Source: Caulobacter sp. (GTDB taxonomy: Bacteria > Pseudomonadota > Alphaproteobacteria > Caulobacterales > Caulobacteraceae). Taken from it: a DNA stretch of 64,000 nucleotides. The stretch covers positions 124,001 through 188,000 of the forward strand of contig NZ_JAGIBH010000001.1 in NCBI RefSeq assembly GCF_017744445.1, written 5' to 3'. Below are positions 17,655 to 26,601 of the stretch, one piece after another. Positions within the stretch are counted from its first letter, which is position 1. Each line of letters starts with the position of its first letter. The notes beneath the pieces were generated by a model. The model searched no databases. It saw only the letters and a list, made by a program, of their open reading frames with translations, and had not been told where the DNA came from. The position numbers and the translations under genes were made by a program.

Positions 17655-18410
17655 TTACGGCTCCAGGCCGTAGGTCACCATGACGCGGGCCGTCCGCACG
17701 ATCGGCTGGGGCGCGTAGTTCAGCGGCGAAGTCAGCTGCACGGCCGAGACCGGCAGGGGCGGAGGTGGCGGTGGCGGAGGCGGCGCGCCATAGCTGAAGG
17801 CCCCGATCGGCATCTCCTGGCTGTCCTGCACACGGACGATCGGGCCCAGCTTCACGCCGGACGCGGCCGCGATCAGCTGGGCCTGCCGCTTGGCGTCGGC
17901 GATCGCATCGCGCATGGCCGCTTCGTTCAGGGCCTTGTCGTCGGTCACGCCGCCGCCCGAGGCGTTGACGTCCGCCCCGCCCAACTGGGCGATCAACGAG
18001 GCCGCGTCGCCGGCGCGTGAGGCCGGGGTAATGCGTAGCTGGAAGCCCTGGGTGGCGATGCTGCCGACGATCGTGCAGTCGCCGCTCGTCATCTGCGGAT
18101 AGCCACGGTTCTCGCAGCCCTTGGCGCGGACTTCGCGGATCTGCAGGTTGAAGCTGCGGGTCTCGGTCGTGGGTTTGCCGGGCAGCTTGGGCAGGCTGGC
18201 CTCGAGCCGCGCCTGGGCCAGGGCGAGAGCTTTGACGGCCTCAGGCGAGGCGGCGCCTTCGCCCCGCAGCGTGAAGTTCAGGAAGGCGTAGTCGGCCAAG
18301 CGCTCGGCCCGGCCGCTGCCGACGACATTGATGGTTGGCGCGGGGGCTTCTGCGGCCAGCGCCGGCGCTGCGACGGCGAGCAGGCTGATGGCGAGGAGGG
18401 CGTGGCGCAC
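17655..18410 (-). CDS. SIMPL (DUF541) domain secreted protein
   Basis: 251 aa if it starts at the GTG at 18410, which has GGAG 8 bp upstream and gives a proper signal peptide (VRHALLAISLLAVAAPALA|AE). The longer frame upstream of it is low-complexity and unlikely. The body matches SIMPL proteins: INVVGSGRAERLADYAFLNFTLRGEG, then Q-A-x-L helices, IQEVRAKG-like strands and VRVQDSQEMP. It also has a run of eight prolines in PPPPPPPPLPVSAVQL before the last strand. Periplasmic; family members are linked to stress, but the function is undefined. Divergent from the Sel1 protein. Confidence 0.85.
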   Translation of the reverse strand: MRHALLAISLLAVAAPALAAEAPAPTINVVGSGRAERLADYAFLNFTLRGEGAASPEAVKALALAQARLEASLPKLPGKPTTETRSFNLQIREVRAKGCENRGYPQMTSGDCTIVGSIATQGFQLRITPASRAGDAASLIAQLGGADVNASGGGVTDDKALNEAAMRDAIADAKRQAQLIAAASGVKLGPIVRVQDSQEMPIGAFSYGAPPPPPPPPPLPVSAVQLTSPLNYAPQPIVRTARVMVTYGLEP

Positions 18411-18591
18411 GAATGAGGCTCCATTGGAGGTTGTGAGTTGAGTATTCGGCGAGGTCGATCGGCTTGGCAATCGGGCGCCGCGTCGTTCGTCGCCGCCTGA
18501 CGGGCGAGTCCGGTTGCGCGGGCGGCCTGTTCCGGTGTCTGGCTTGACGTCAGGCTCCTCGGTGCGACGATCCGGGGGACGGTGGGGTGCG

Positions 18592-19572
18592 ATGCGTCGA
18601 CGAGTTCTGCCTGTGATGTTGGCCTTGGCGCTGTCGGTCTCCGGCGGCGCGGCCTTCGCGCGGGCGGATGCGGGACCGGAAGCCAAGGCGACCTTCGAGG
18701 CCACCCTGCGTGACGCCCAGGGCGGTGACGCCACCCGCTATGTCGACCTGGCCATGCTCTACCTGGACGGCGAGGGCGTGACCCGCGACGTGCCACAGGC
18801 TCTGGCTTGGCTACGCAAGGGCGTGGCTCGCGGTGACACCGACGCCATGGTCGAGCTGGGCAATATCTACTTCGACGGCGCGGACGGCGTGCCCAAGAAC
18901 CGACGCGCGGCCCTGATGCTCTATAGCGAGGCCGCTCGGCTGGGCGATCCGAACGGCATGTACAATATCGGGGTCAGCCACGAGGGCGGCAACGGCCTGC
19001 CCCCGGACCCGCGCGTGGCGCTGGCCTGGTACCTGAAGGCCGCCGACGCCGGTTCCGCCCGCGGGGCCTATAGCGCTGGCGAGGCCTATCTGGCCGGCTA
19101 CGGCACGCGCAGGGACACCGCCAAGGGCGTGGCCATGCTGCGGCGCGCGATCGAGATGGGTTCGGCCGACGCCATGAACGAGATGGGCCGACTGCACTCG
19201 GAAGGTTCGGGCGTGAAGCAGGACCATGCCGAGGCCGTGCGCTTCTACGCCGCCGCCGCCAGCAACGATCTGGCCGCCGGCATGTCGAACCTGGGTGTGG
19301 TGCACCACAACGGCGAAGGCGTGCCGGTCAACTACACCGAGGCCATGCGCTGGTTCCAGCGGGCCGCCGATCGCGGCTACCTCGAAGCCTGGTACGACTT
19401 GGGCATCATGTGCGAGCGCGGTCAGGGCATCGCCGCCAATGACGAGCTGGCTCTGATGATGTACCGCAAGGCCGCGCAGAGCGACGAGCCGGAGCTGCGC
19501 CGCAAGGCCCAGAAGGCGGTCAATCGGCTGCTGGGCCTGGACGACGAGGAAGACGACGGCTCGATCGGCTAG
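18592..19572 (+). CDS. Secreted Sel1-repeat protein
   Basis: 326 aa from the ATG at 18592, which gives a signal peptide (MRRRVLPVMLALALSVSGGAAFA). The remainder is seven or so Sel1-type TPR-like repeats of about 36 residues (A..WLRKGVARGDTDAMVELGNIYFDG, A.MLYSEAARLGDPNGMYNIGVSHEGG, and so on). Such proteins are periplasmic adaptors or scaffolds. The acidic C-terminus (LGLDDEEDDG) is unusual. The closest internal parallel is the Sel1 region of PodJ, but no functional link is shown. The DinG-family helicase starts 52 bp downstream. Confidence 0.9.
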   Translation: MRRRVLPVMLALALSVSGGAAFARADAGPEAKATFEATLRDAQGGDATRYVDLAMLYLDGEGVTRDVPQALAWLRKGVARGDTDAMVELGNIYFDGADGVPKNRRAALMLYSEAARLGDPNGMYNIGVSHEGGNGLPPDPRVALAWYLKAADAGSARGAYSAGEAYLAGYGTRRDTAKGVAMLRRAIEMGSADAMNEMGRLHSEGSGVKQDHAEAVRFYAAAASNDLAAGMSNLGVVHHNGEGVPVNYTEAMRWFQRAADRGYLEAWYDLGIMCERGQGIAANDELALMMYRKAAQSDEPELRRKAQKAVNRLLGLDDEEDDGSIG

Positions 19573-19624
19573 ATACCCCGTTGTTCTTATTCTGTTTCGC
19601 GCCGGTTTTTGCTAACAGACTCGC

Positions 19625-22450
19625 GTGACTGCTTCCCCCCCGACTCTGGACCTGGCGCCCGCCCTGGTCGTCCTGCCCGGACCGCGCGCCGGCGTGGCCG
19701 ATGGCGGCGGCGAAGGCCGGATGCTGCGTCCGCCGGATGCGCGGGACCTGTTCGAGCACGGCCCGGTGCTGGTGGCCCACGCGGCCATGACCGCCCGCCG
19801 CCTGAACCTGTCGCCGCCAGCGCGTCACGCCCGCTTGTTCGACGTGCTGGAACTCTATGCCTTCGTCCGCCCAGCAACCTTCTGCGCGCCCTCGGCCGTG
19901 GGCCTGGCCATGGCGCTGGGCCTGCGCGAGCCACACGGCGCCGCCGAACAGGCCCAGAGCCTGCGTGAGAGCGCTGACGCCTTGCTGCGCGAGCTGGCCC
20001 TGACGCCGGTTCCGTCGCGCGAGGAAGCCCTGGCCGTCGCCGAGACCCTGGCCAAGGCCGGCTGGTCGTGGGGGCCGGCGGTGATCGGCGCCTTGCGTTC
20101 GGTGCAGGCCGGAAACCACTTCAGAGGCTCGGGTCTGGATGTCTGGGCGCGCCTGTTGGAATGGGAAGACCAAGCCCCGCCCGGTGAGGCTGGCTCGCGG
20201 CCGATCGATCCCGAACGCGCCGGTGAGCGCCTGGCCCAGCTGCTGCAGCGCTCCGGCCTGGAAGAGGTGCGCGAGGCTCAGGCGATCTTCGCCAAGGAGG
20301 CGGCCTTCGCCTTCCAGCCGCGTGAGCGCGAGGGCGAGCCGCGCATGATGCTGGCCGAGGCCGGCACCGGCGTCGGCAAGACCCTGGGCTATCTGGCGCC
20401 GGCCTCGCTGTGGGCCGAGGCCAACGGCCCGTCGGTCTGGGTCAGCACCTATACCCGCGCCCTGCAGCGGCAGATCGAGCGCGAGAGCCGGTCGATCTAT
20501 CCCGACCCCAAGGAGCGGGCCAAGAAGGCTGTCGTCCGCAAGGGGCGTGAGAACTATCTGTGCCTGCTGAACTTTCAGGAACAGATCAACAGCGCCCAGC
20601 TGGGCAATGGCGACCTGATCGGCCTGGCCCTGACGGCCCGCTGGACCCGCGCCACTCGCGACGGCGACATGACCGGCGGCGACTTCCCGGCCTGGCTGCC
20701 GACGCTGAGCGCGGTGCCGCCCTCGGCCCAGGCCAGCCCGTCGAACCTGGTCGACCGACGCGGAGAGTGCATCCACGCCGGCTGCCAGCACTATCGCATC
20801 TGCTACATCGAAAAGGCCGTGCGGGCGTCCAAGCGCGCCGACCTGGTGATCGCCAACCACGCTCTCGTCCTGACCCAGGCCGCCTTCGACGGCGCGCGGA
20901 CGGCGCGGGGGCTGAAGAGCGACGGCGAGACCACAAGCCTCAAGCGCATTGTCTTCGACGAAGGCCACCACCTGTTCGAGGCCGCCGACAGCGCGTTCTC
21001 GGCGGCGCTTTCGGGCGCCGAGGCGGCGGAACTGCGGCGCTGGATCCGGGGACCCGAAGGCCGCGGCCGGCGGGGCAGGGGGCTTGAAGCGCGTCTGCTC
21101 GACATCCTGGGTGACCGTGAGGGGGCGCGCGGGGCGATGAACCAGGTCATCCAGGCCGCCGCCGCCCTGCCGGGCGAGGGCTGGTCGGGTCGGGTCGCGC
21201 CCCCGGACGGCCAGATCAATCCGATCGGGCCGATCGAGAACTTCCTGGTCGCGGTGATCGAGCAGCTGCGCGCCCGCACCAGCGATCGTGGCGGGGCCGA
21301 CCTGGGCCTGCAATGCGACGCCCGTCCGGCCACCGACCTCGTCCGCGAGCGCGCGCCGGAGGCCGCCAAGGCCCTGGCCGCCATCGAAGCGCCGCTGCTG
21401 GCCCTGGCTCGCGCCCTTGAGGACGTGCTGGACGAGGACGCCGAACACCTGGGCGCCTCGGAACGCGCTCGGATCGAAGGCGCGCTGCGCGGCCTGGACC
21501 GTCGCGCCCGCATGACCCTGCCGGCCTGGCGCTCGATCCTGAAGGCCATCGAGGACGACGACGTCGAACCGACCGAGACCGATCCGGACTTCGTCGACTG
21601 GTTCGAGGCCACCTTCCTGTACGGCCGCGTGGTCGATGCCGCCTGCCGCCGTCACTGGGTGGATCCCACCGAGCCGCTGCGCGCGGCGGTGCTGTCGCCG
21701 GCCCACGGGGTGCTGGTGACCAGCGCCACCCTGGTCGACCCGGCCCTGGAGGATCCGTTCGCCCTGGCCGAGATGCGCACGGGGGCGGCGCGCCTGCCGT
21801 CCGCGCCCAAGGTGCTGCGCCTGGCCTCGCCGTTCGACTATGAGAACAACGCCAAGGCCTATGTCGTCACCGACGTGAACAAGGAAGACCCGCGCCAGGT
21901 CTCGGCCGCCATGCGCGAGCTGTTCCTTGCGGCCGGGGGCGGGGGTCTTGGCCTGTTCACCGCCATCCGTCGCCTGAAAGCCGTGCACGAGCGCATCGCC
22001 GCGCCGCTGGCCGACAATGGCCTGGCCCTCTACGCCCAGCATGTCGATCCGCTGGAGGTGGGCGCGCTGGTCGACATCTTCCGGGCCGAGGAGGACGCGT
22101 GCCTGCTGGGCACCGACGCCATCCGCGACGGGGTGGACGTGCCGGGCCGATCTCTGCGCCTGCTGGTCTTCGACCGCGTGCCCTGGCCGCGTCCGGACGT
22201 ACTGCACAAGGCCCGCCGCCTGCGCTTTGGCGGCAAGGGTTATGACGACGCCGTGGCGCGCGCCCGCATCAGCCAGGCCTTCGGCCGCCTGATCCGCCGC
22301 GCCGACGACCGGGGCGTCTTCGTCATGCTGGATGCGGCCGCGCCGACCCGGCTGTTCTCCAGCCTGCCCGAGGGCGTGACCCTGGAACGGGTCAGCCTGG
22401 TCGAGGCGATCGAGGCCACCGCCGCATTTTTGTCGAAGGATCGGTCTTAA
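19625..22450 (+). CDS. DinG/XPD-family ATP-dependent DNA helicase with Fe-S cluster
   Basis: 941 aa starting at GTG. It has Walker A GTGVGKT near 247-253, DEGHH (DEAH-box variant) at 445-449, four cysteines C313, C382, C387 and C393 placed as in the XPD/DinG 4Fe-4S domain, and the final QAFGRLIRRADDRG motif VI. It is expected to unwind DNA 5'-3' during repair or R-loop removal. The first 230 residues are an extra N-terminal domain not shared with E. coli DinG, as in the longer alphaproteobacterial members. A 52-bp gap separates it from the Sel1 gene. Confidence 0.92.
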   Translation: MTASPPTLDLAPALVVLPGPRAGVADGGGEGRMLRPPDARDLFEHGPVLVAHAAMTARRLNLSPPARHARLFDVLELYAFVRPATFCAPSAVGLAMALGLREPHGAAEQAQSLRESADALLRELALTPVPSREEALAVAETLAKAGWSWGPAVIGALRSVQAGNHFRGSGLDVWARLLEWEDQAPPGEAGSRPIDPERAGERLAQLLQRSGLEEVREAQAIFAKEAAFAFQPREREGEPRMMLAEAGTGVGKTLGYLAPASLWAEANGPSVWVSTYTRALQRQIERESRSIYPDPKERAKKAVVRKGRENYLCLLNFQEQINSAQLGNGDLIGLALTARWTRATRDGDMTGGDFPAWLPTLSAVPPSAQASPSNLVDRRGECIHAGCQHYRICYIEKAVRASKRADLVIANHALVLTQAAFDGARTARGLKSDGETTSLKRIVFDEGHHLFEAADSAFSAALSGAEAAELRRWIRGPEGRGRRGRGLEARLLDILGDREGARGAMNQVIQAAAALPGEGWSGRVAPPDGQINPIGPIENFLVAVIEQLRARTSDRGGADLGLQCDARPATDLVRERAPEAAKALAAIEAPLLALARALEDVLDEDAEHLGASERARIEGALRGLDRRARMTLPAWRSILKAIEDDDVEPTETDPDFVDWFEATFLYGRVVDAACRRHWVDPTEPLRAAVLSPAHGVLVTSATLVDPALEDPFALAEMRTGAARLPSAPKVLRLASPFDYENNAKAYVVTDVNKEDPRQVSAAMRELFLAAGGGGLGLFTAIRRLKAVHERIAAPLADNGLALYAQHVDPLEVGALVDIFRAEEDACLLGTDAIRDGVDVPGRSLRLLVFDRVPWPRPDVLHKARRLRFGGKGYDDAVARARISQAFGRLIRRADDRGVFVMLDAAAPTRLFSSLPEGVTLERVSLVEAIEATAAFLSKDRS

Positions 22451-22482
22451 GAACGGCTCCGCTTGTTTCGGGGTCTTTTGGA

Positions 22483-22935
22483 TTGGTCCGTCTTCTAGGT
22501 TTGATCGTGGTCGGAGCGTTTTTGACGGCCAGCACGGCGCGCGCCGACGAGTTCGTGCGCGGCGACTGCCGTAGCGTCGTCATGCCCAGCGCCGTCCTCA
22601 AATACGACACGCCCGAGCACGCTCGCTGGTACAAGCGCTTCTGGACCGGCGACTGCGATCACCTGGCCCTGTGCCTGCCCGGCGCGCCCAACTGGAACGA
22701 GGTGGTCGGCAAGCTGCTGGTCAAGGGCGGCCCCAAGGAGCAGCTCGCCTTGCTCCCCAAGGCCTGCCGCCTGGGACAGCTGATCGGGCTTGAGTGGTCG
22801 CGGGACAAGAAGGTCAAGCACATCACCACCGGCGACCTGAAGGTCTTCAACACCATGCTGGAAGCATCCGGCGACGCCCTGCGCGGGGTCGACCAAGTGG
22901 ATTCCAAGGCCCGCGCCCTGACCGCCACGCGATAG
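22483..22935 (+). CDS. Secreted hypothetical protein
   Basis: 150 aa starting at TTG, with a signal peptide (MVRLLGLIVVGAFLTASTARA|DE). The mature part has four cysteines (GDCRS, TGDCDHLALC, PKACR) that could form two disulfides. I recognise no domain. The TTG has no strong ribosome-binding site and the start could be slightly different. It follows the helicase by 32 bp on the same strand but is probably unrelated. Confidence 0.6.
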   Translation: MVRLLGLIVVGAFLTASTARADEFVRGDCRSVVMPSAVLKYDTPEHARWYKRFWTGDCDHLALCLPGAPNWNEVVGKLLVKGGPKEQLALLPKACRLGQLIGLEWSRDKKVKHITTGDLKVFNTMLEASGDALRGVDQVDSKARALTATR

Positions 22936-23025
22936 ACACGCACTGACTCAAAGCCGTCGAATTTCTGCAATCGGGGCGTCCTAAAAGGGCGTCACAGGGG
23001 AGGCCGTCAGTCCAGGAGCGTACCG

Positions 23026-23295
23026 ATGATGACCCGAACCGCTGCCGACCTCGCGATCGACGAAGCCGCCACGCCCGCGCGTGCCCGGTCGGCCCGCGCC
23101 CTGGTCCAGGCGGTCCGCTGGCGCACGGGTCTCAGCCAGGCCGACTTCGCCCGCGTGTTCCACATCGACCTGACGCTGCTGGAAGACTTGGAGCACGGCG
23201 AGGCGCGCCCGGATGCCGCCCTGACCGCCTATCTGCGAGTCATCGACCACGCGCCCCACGTCGTGCGCGCGGCGCTGGGCGAAAGCATTTCCTGA
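23026..23295 (+). CDS. Small helix-turn-helix protein (XRE/HigA-like)
   Basis: 89 aa. Residues about 22-75 form an HTH of the Cro/XRE type: ARALVQAVRWRTGLSQADFARVFHIDLTLLEDLEHGEARPDAALTAYLRVI. This layout (helix, LSQADFAR, then an E-x-G-x-R-P turn) is like HigA-type antitoxins and their stand-alone relatives. No toxin gene is adjacent on either side, so it is more likely a stand-alone regulator. GGAG precedes the ATG by about 8 bp, and the start could also be the next ATG. Confidence 0.75.
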   Translation: MMTRTAADLAIDEAATPARARSARALVQAVRWRTGLSQADFARVFHIDLTLLEDLEHGEARPDAALTAYLRVIDHAPHVVRAALGESIS

Positions 23296-23454
23296 AAGCT
23301 CGGACACCGTCCAGGTCCGGATGATTTCTGGCCGGATCGGTAGCGCTATCTTTTTTCAATGCTCGCCGTCGAATTCACGACGGATTGGTGACGCTTCTAC
23401 GTTAGACAACTTGAGGTGTCGCGACTCGGCGCCTTGTCAGCGGCGGGGCGTAAG

Positions 23455-24201
23455 ATGGTCGAGCGTCTGTTCTTCTTCCATAATCCCAAGGCGGGCGGGA
23501 CTTCTCTGGTCTCCGCGCTGAAGGGCCTGTTCACGACCGAGCGCCGCTGTCCGGTGATCGAGAACGACGCGACCGAGCATGCCGCGCGCGGAGGTTGCTA
23601 TGACGTCTTCGCCGGCTACGACCTTTATGCGGGCCACTACGGTCTGGATATCTACCAGGCGGTGGGTGAGGGGATGGCGGCGGCGACGAACTTCCGCTGG
23701 CCGGTCGATCGCGTGGTTTCAGTCTATCGCTACTTCCGCCACGTGGTCGAGATGAGCGATGCCCAGGCCCGCGATCCGCGCTGGCGGGCGGTGTCGTTGG
23801 CCAAGCAACTGTCGCTGAACGACTTCGTGACCTGCGACGACCCGGCGGTGGTGATCCATACCTATGACCATCATTTCCGCCAGCTGACGGGCTCGGGCTG
23901 GTCGCCGGTCTATGAGGGCGACCAGGCGTCGGCCAAGACGCTGATCGACCAGATGGTCTGGTTCTATGTCTGCGAGCACCCCTACGAGTCGCTGGCCTGG
24001 GCCGACATGGCCTTCGCGGGGCGGTTGCCGGGCGTGCGCCGGCTGAACGTCACGGGCGGCGAGGATACGGCCGAGGCCTTGAACCCCAAGGCCCACCGCC
24101 AGTTGCTGTCGCAGAACCAGAACGACATCGCCCTCTATCAATACGCGCTCGGCCGGCTGCTCGCCGAAGTGACGCCAGCCGAGACGCGTCTGATCGCCTG
24201 A
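23455..24201 (+). CDS. Sulfotransferase-like protein (Sulfotransfer_2 type)
   Basis: 248 aa from the ATG at 23455 (a GTG 39 bp upstream is in frame). Near the N-terminus FFFHNPKAGGTS (residues 6-17) matches the 5'-phosphosulfate-binding loop of PAPS-dependent sulfotransferases. FRWPVDRVVSVYRYF near 80-94 matches the 3'-phosphate-binding arginine/serine motif. A sulfate-transfer role on a glycan or lipid is thus plausible, acceptor unknown. The gene stands alone, preceded by an AT-richer spacer and convergent with the pectate lyase (6 bp between stops). Confidence 0.7.
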   Translation: MVERLFFFHNPKAGGTSLVSALKGLFTTERRCPVIENDATEHAARGGCYDVFAGYDLYAGHYGLDIYQAVGEGMAAATNFRWPVDRVVSVYRYFRHVVEMSDAQARDPRWRAVSLAKQLSLNDFVTCDDPAVVIHTYDHHFRQLTGSGWSPVYEGDQASAKTLIDQMVWFYVCEHPYESLAWADMAFAGRLPGVRRLNVTGGEDTAEALNPKAHRQLLSQNQNDIALYQYALGRLLAEVTPAETRLIA

Positions 24202-24207
24202 GGCTGC

Positions 24208-25848
24208 TTAAGCCTGGGCGTCCACGTATTTGATCAGCGTCGCCATGTTGGCGATGAACGCCCCCGTGGAGATGCCGATCGCCGGATGCGGATCCGGATA
24301 GGGCGAGGTGTCGTACTTGTCGCCGACCTTGGTCTCGGAGAAGTCGCCAGGCGTCGGGGTGGCGGGGCCATCGCCGATATAGGGCTGGCTGGTCGAGGTC
24401 AGGGGCGTGGGCCACCAGCCCTCGGCGTTCAGCTCGGCCGTCAGCTTGGCGACCTTGGCCGGATCGGCCTGGACGCCCTTGGTCGCCGAACTGGACAGGT
24501 CGCCGCCGACGGTGAGGTCGTCGACCGAAAGGTCCTTGACCATGAAGTACTTGGGCAGCGGGCGAGTGCCCTTCAGCGGCGAGTGCTTGCTGGCCTCTTC
24601 GGGACCCATGGCCTTCAGCTTCTCGTAGCGCGCGCGCATGCCCTTGGTGTCGACGCTGCGGAACGACGAGTAGTGAGTGACCGTCTTCTCGGGGTTCTCG
24701 TCGGTGTAGTAGCGGCCGTTGACGACGTTCGAGCCCGTGCGGTGCACGAACAGCGGACGGCCGTTGCCGATCTGGATGAACGTCGGATAGCGCGGCTTGC
24801 CGGGCATGACGTTGTCGGGCAGGCGCACGCTGTCCAGCCAGTCCAGGGCTTCCGGCACGCGGGCGATGTACTTCGGGTCGCCCGTCAGCTGGTAGAAGGT
24901 CATCAGCTGCGAGAGGCAGCTGGCGCTGGCGTGGGTGGCGAAGGCCTTGGGCTCGTAGGTGCGGGCGCCGGCCGGCTTCAGGTCGGCGACGGTGTGCTGC
25001 AGGCCCCAGCCCGGCTGCGGCATCGGCTGCTGGCAGGCGACGTAGCAGTCCATGGCGCGACGGATCGGGTCCAGGACGCTTTTGTCGCCCAGGGCCTGGT
25101 AGACCATGATCAGGAACTCGATGTTCTCGCCGACCACGTCATCGTTGAAGGTGATGAAGCTGGTGTAGTCCGGATTGCCGTGGTGGTGGAACTCGTCCTT
25201 CAGCGGATAGCGCTGCGGCCAGCCGCCGACCGGATACTGGCTGTCGAGGACGAACTTCAGGGCCTTCTCGAAGGCGGCCTTGTACTTGGCGTCCTTCTTC
25301 TCGACGTACATGCGCAGCATGAACTTGCAGCACTCGGCGGTGCCTTCGTCGTCGAAGGTGCAATTGCCGTAGTAGTGCTGGAATTCCTCGAGACGCCAGC
25401 CGTTCTTGCCGATGGTGTCGTACCACTTCTTCAGCGAGGCCTCGCCGGCCATGTCGCCGATGTAGTTCCAGCCGCCGGCCGGGTTCTGGATGGCGATCAG
25501 GGCGTCGGCGGCCTTGCAGGCGGCGTCGTAATAATACTCGTCGCCCGTGGCGTGATAGGCGTCCAGGAACAGGTGGCCCACGGTGCCGGTGCCGGGAGGC
25601 TGCACCCAGATCATCGTCGGGAAGGCTTCCATCTCGCCCCAGCGGCGCGAGAAGTCGGGCAGGTAGCTCCAGACGTAGCCGCCCTTGTAGGCGGCCTTTT
25701 CGACCATGAACTTGGAGGCCTTCTTCATCACGTCCAGCGCCTGGGTCTTGCTGGTCTGGGCCATGGCCTTGAACGGAAGACCGGCGGCCGCGAAGGCGGC
25801 GGCGGTGGTGGCCATCAGGCGGCGGCGAGAGATGGGGCTGAGCGGCAT
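24208..25848 (-). CDS. Pectate lyase, polysaccharide lyase family 10
   Basis: 546 aa. A twin-arginine signal (SRRRLMATTAAAFAAAGLPFKAMA, residues 7-30) is followed by an alpha/alpha-toroid body with PL10 features: VWSYLPDFSRRWGEMEAFPTMIWVQPPGTGTVG, AIQNPAGGWNYIGD, VGGWPQRYPL, and HRTGSNVVNGRYYTDENP. PL10 enzymes cleave polygalacturonate by beta-elimination. Tat export implies that it folds in the cytosol first and acts in the periplasm or outside. It may serve plant-debris use alongside the GH3-type enzyme at the window start. No transporter or regulator is adjacent. Confidence 0.85.
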   Translation of the reverse strand: MPLSPISRRRLMATTAAAFAAAGLPFKAMAQTSKTQALDVMKKASKFMVEKAAYKGGYVWSYLPDFSRRWGEMEAFPTMIWVQPPGTGTVGHLFLDAYHATGDEYYYDAACKAADALIAIQNPAGGWNYIGDMAGEASLKKWYDTIGKNGWRLEEFQHYYGNCTFDDEGTAECCKFMLRMYVEKKDAKYKAAFEKALKFVLDSQYPVGGWPQRYPLKDEFHHHGNPDYTSFITFNDDVVGENIEFLIMVYQALGDKSVLDPIRRAMDCYVACQQPMPQPGWGLQHTVADLKPAGARTYEPKAFATHASASCLSQLMTFYQLTGDPKYIARVPEALDWLDSVRLPDNVMPGKPRYPTFIQIGNGRPLFVHRTGSNVVNGRYYTDENPEKTVTHYSSFRSVDTKGMRARYEKLKAMGPEEASKHSPLKGTRPLPKYFMVKDLSVDDLTVGGDLSSSATKGVQADPAKVAKLTAELNAEGWWPTPLTSTSQPYIGDGPATPTPGDFSETKVGDKYDTSPYPDPHPAIGISTGAFIANMATLIKYVDAQA

Positions 25849-26415
25849 GCGGTAACTCCGGCTGGCGCGGAGCCGTCATCGTACCGGAAGAGCCAGGCCA
25901 AAGGGTGGGCCTTAGAAGCGTTCCTCCCAGGCCGATAAGGGCCCCGTCGTCTTGTCGCGACGATCTTTATGCAGCTTGCTACCGGTGTCATTGATTTGAC
26001 CACCCATTTTTGCGACCGGTCCCATCGGGCGGGCCAAGTGCGGCGCCTCGTCGCGGGGGAAATCCCGGTTTCTGGTCGAGCCCATTGATCGCAAACGATT
26101 TCTAGCTTGACCGGCTCCTCAAAATGGGGCCTGCGACAGGGCGACGCGTTGCCTGCCGATCCGCGTTCGGCGAAATAGCGTCATCAGTTTTGAGGCGACG
26201 CCGCCGCGCTCGTGTTTCAGCGCAGCCGACGCCGTCCTGTTGGGGAACAGGACAACGCCCCCGGACCTTCCAGGTCCGGGGGCGTTTTCATTTCCGGCTA
26301 TGCTTGGATTTTAACATTCTGTGACAATCGGGCGCACGCCAAACGTTGGTTAATGAACGGTGTGCGTCCAGCGGTCGCATGGTGGTGTCATTCATGTCCT
26401 GTAAACGTTTGCAGC
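25849..26415. other. Gene-free 567-bp region containing tandem hairpins
   Basis: No supported coding frame. It contains the pectate lyase upstream region (25849 to about 26100) and, on the plus strand, two consecutive hairpins at 26234-26253 and 26256-26284, the second with a T run. A small RNA or the leader of the 61-aa gene is possible; see the terminator entry. Confidence 0.5.
26234..26288 (+). terminator. Tandem hairpins ending in a strong rho-independent terminator
   Basis: Hairpin 1 is GTCCTGTT-GGGG-AACAGGAC (26234-26253). Hairpin 2 has 13-bp arms CGCCCCCGGACCT (26256-26268) and AGGTCCGGGGGCG (26272-26284), then TTTT. The U tract makes sense only on the plus strand. There is no plus-strand gene just upstream (the pectate lyase is on the other strand), so the terminated transcript is probably a non-coding RNA. 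Confidence 0.7.
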
Positions 26416-26601
26416 ATGGGGAACCGAAACGATCACCTGACGGAAGCCGAGCGTCTCGAGCGTCAAGCCGAGATCGCCGACAACGCCCATGCCCGGGCGG
26501 CGCTGCTGCGCATGGCCCAGGCCTCGCGCGGCGCGGCGGCCCTGCTGGGCATGTTCGAGGCCTCGCATGACGACGTCCCGTTCAAGACCTTGAACAGCTA
26601 G
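26416..26601 (+). CDS. Small hypothetical protein, 61 aa
   Basis: ATG at 26416. The product (MGNRNDHLTEAERLERQAEI to DDVPFKTLNS) is hydrophilic and helical, with a central alanine-rich helix. No strong ribosome-binding site is visible (TTTGCAGC before the ATG). The coding call rests on composition and on its stop TAG sharing the palindrome CTAG with the convergent racemase. No known family. Confidence 0.55.
   Translation: MGNRNDHLTEAERLERQAEIADNAHARAALLRMAQASRGAAALLGMFEASHDDVPFKTLNS

Noticed and set aside
19520-22207. 895-aa frame antisense to the DinG-type helicase
   Set aside because: No recognisable domain and shadow composition; the plus-strand helicase has all motifs including the Fe-S cysteines.
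23026-23295. Toxin-antitoxin pair
   Set aside because: The HTH protein looks HigA-like, but there is no small toxin frame within 100 bp on either side.
26124-26324. 66-aa frame across the tandem hairpins
   Set aside because: It reads straight through the strong terminator and has an arginine-rich random composition.
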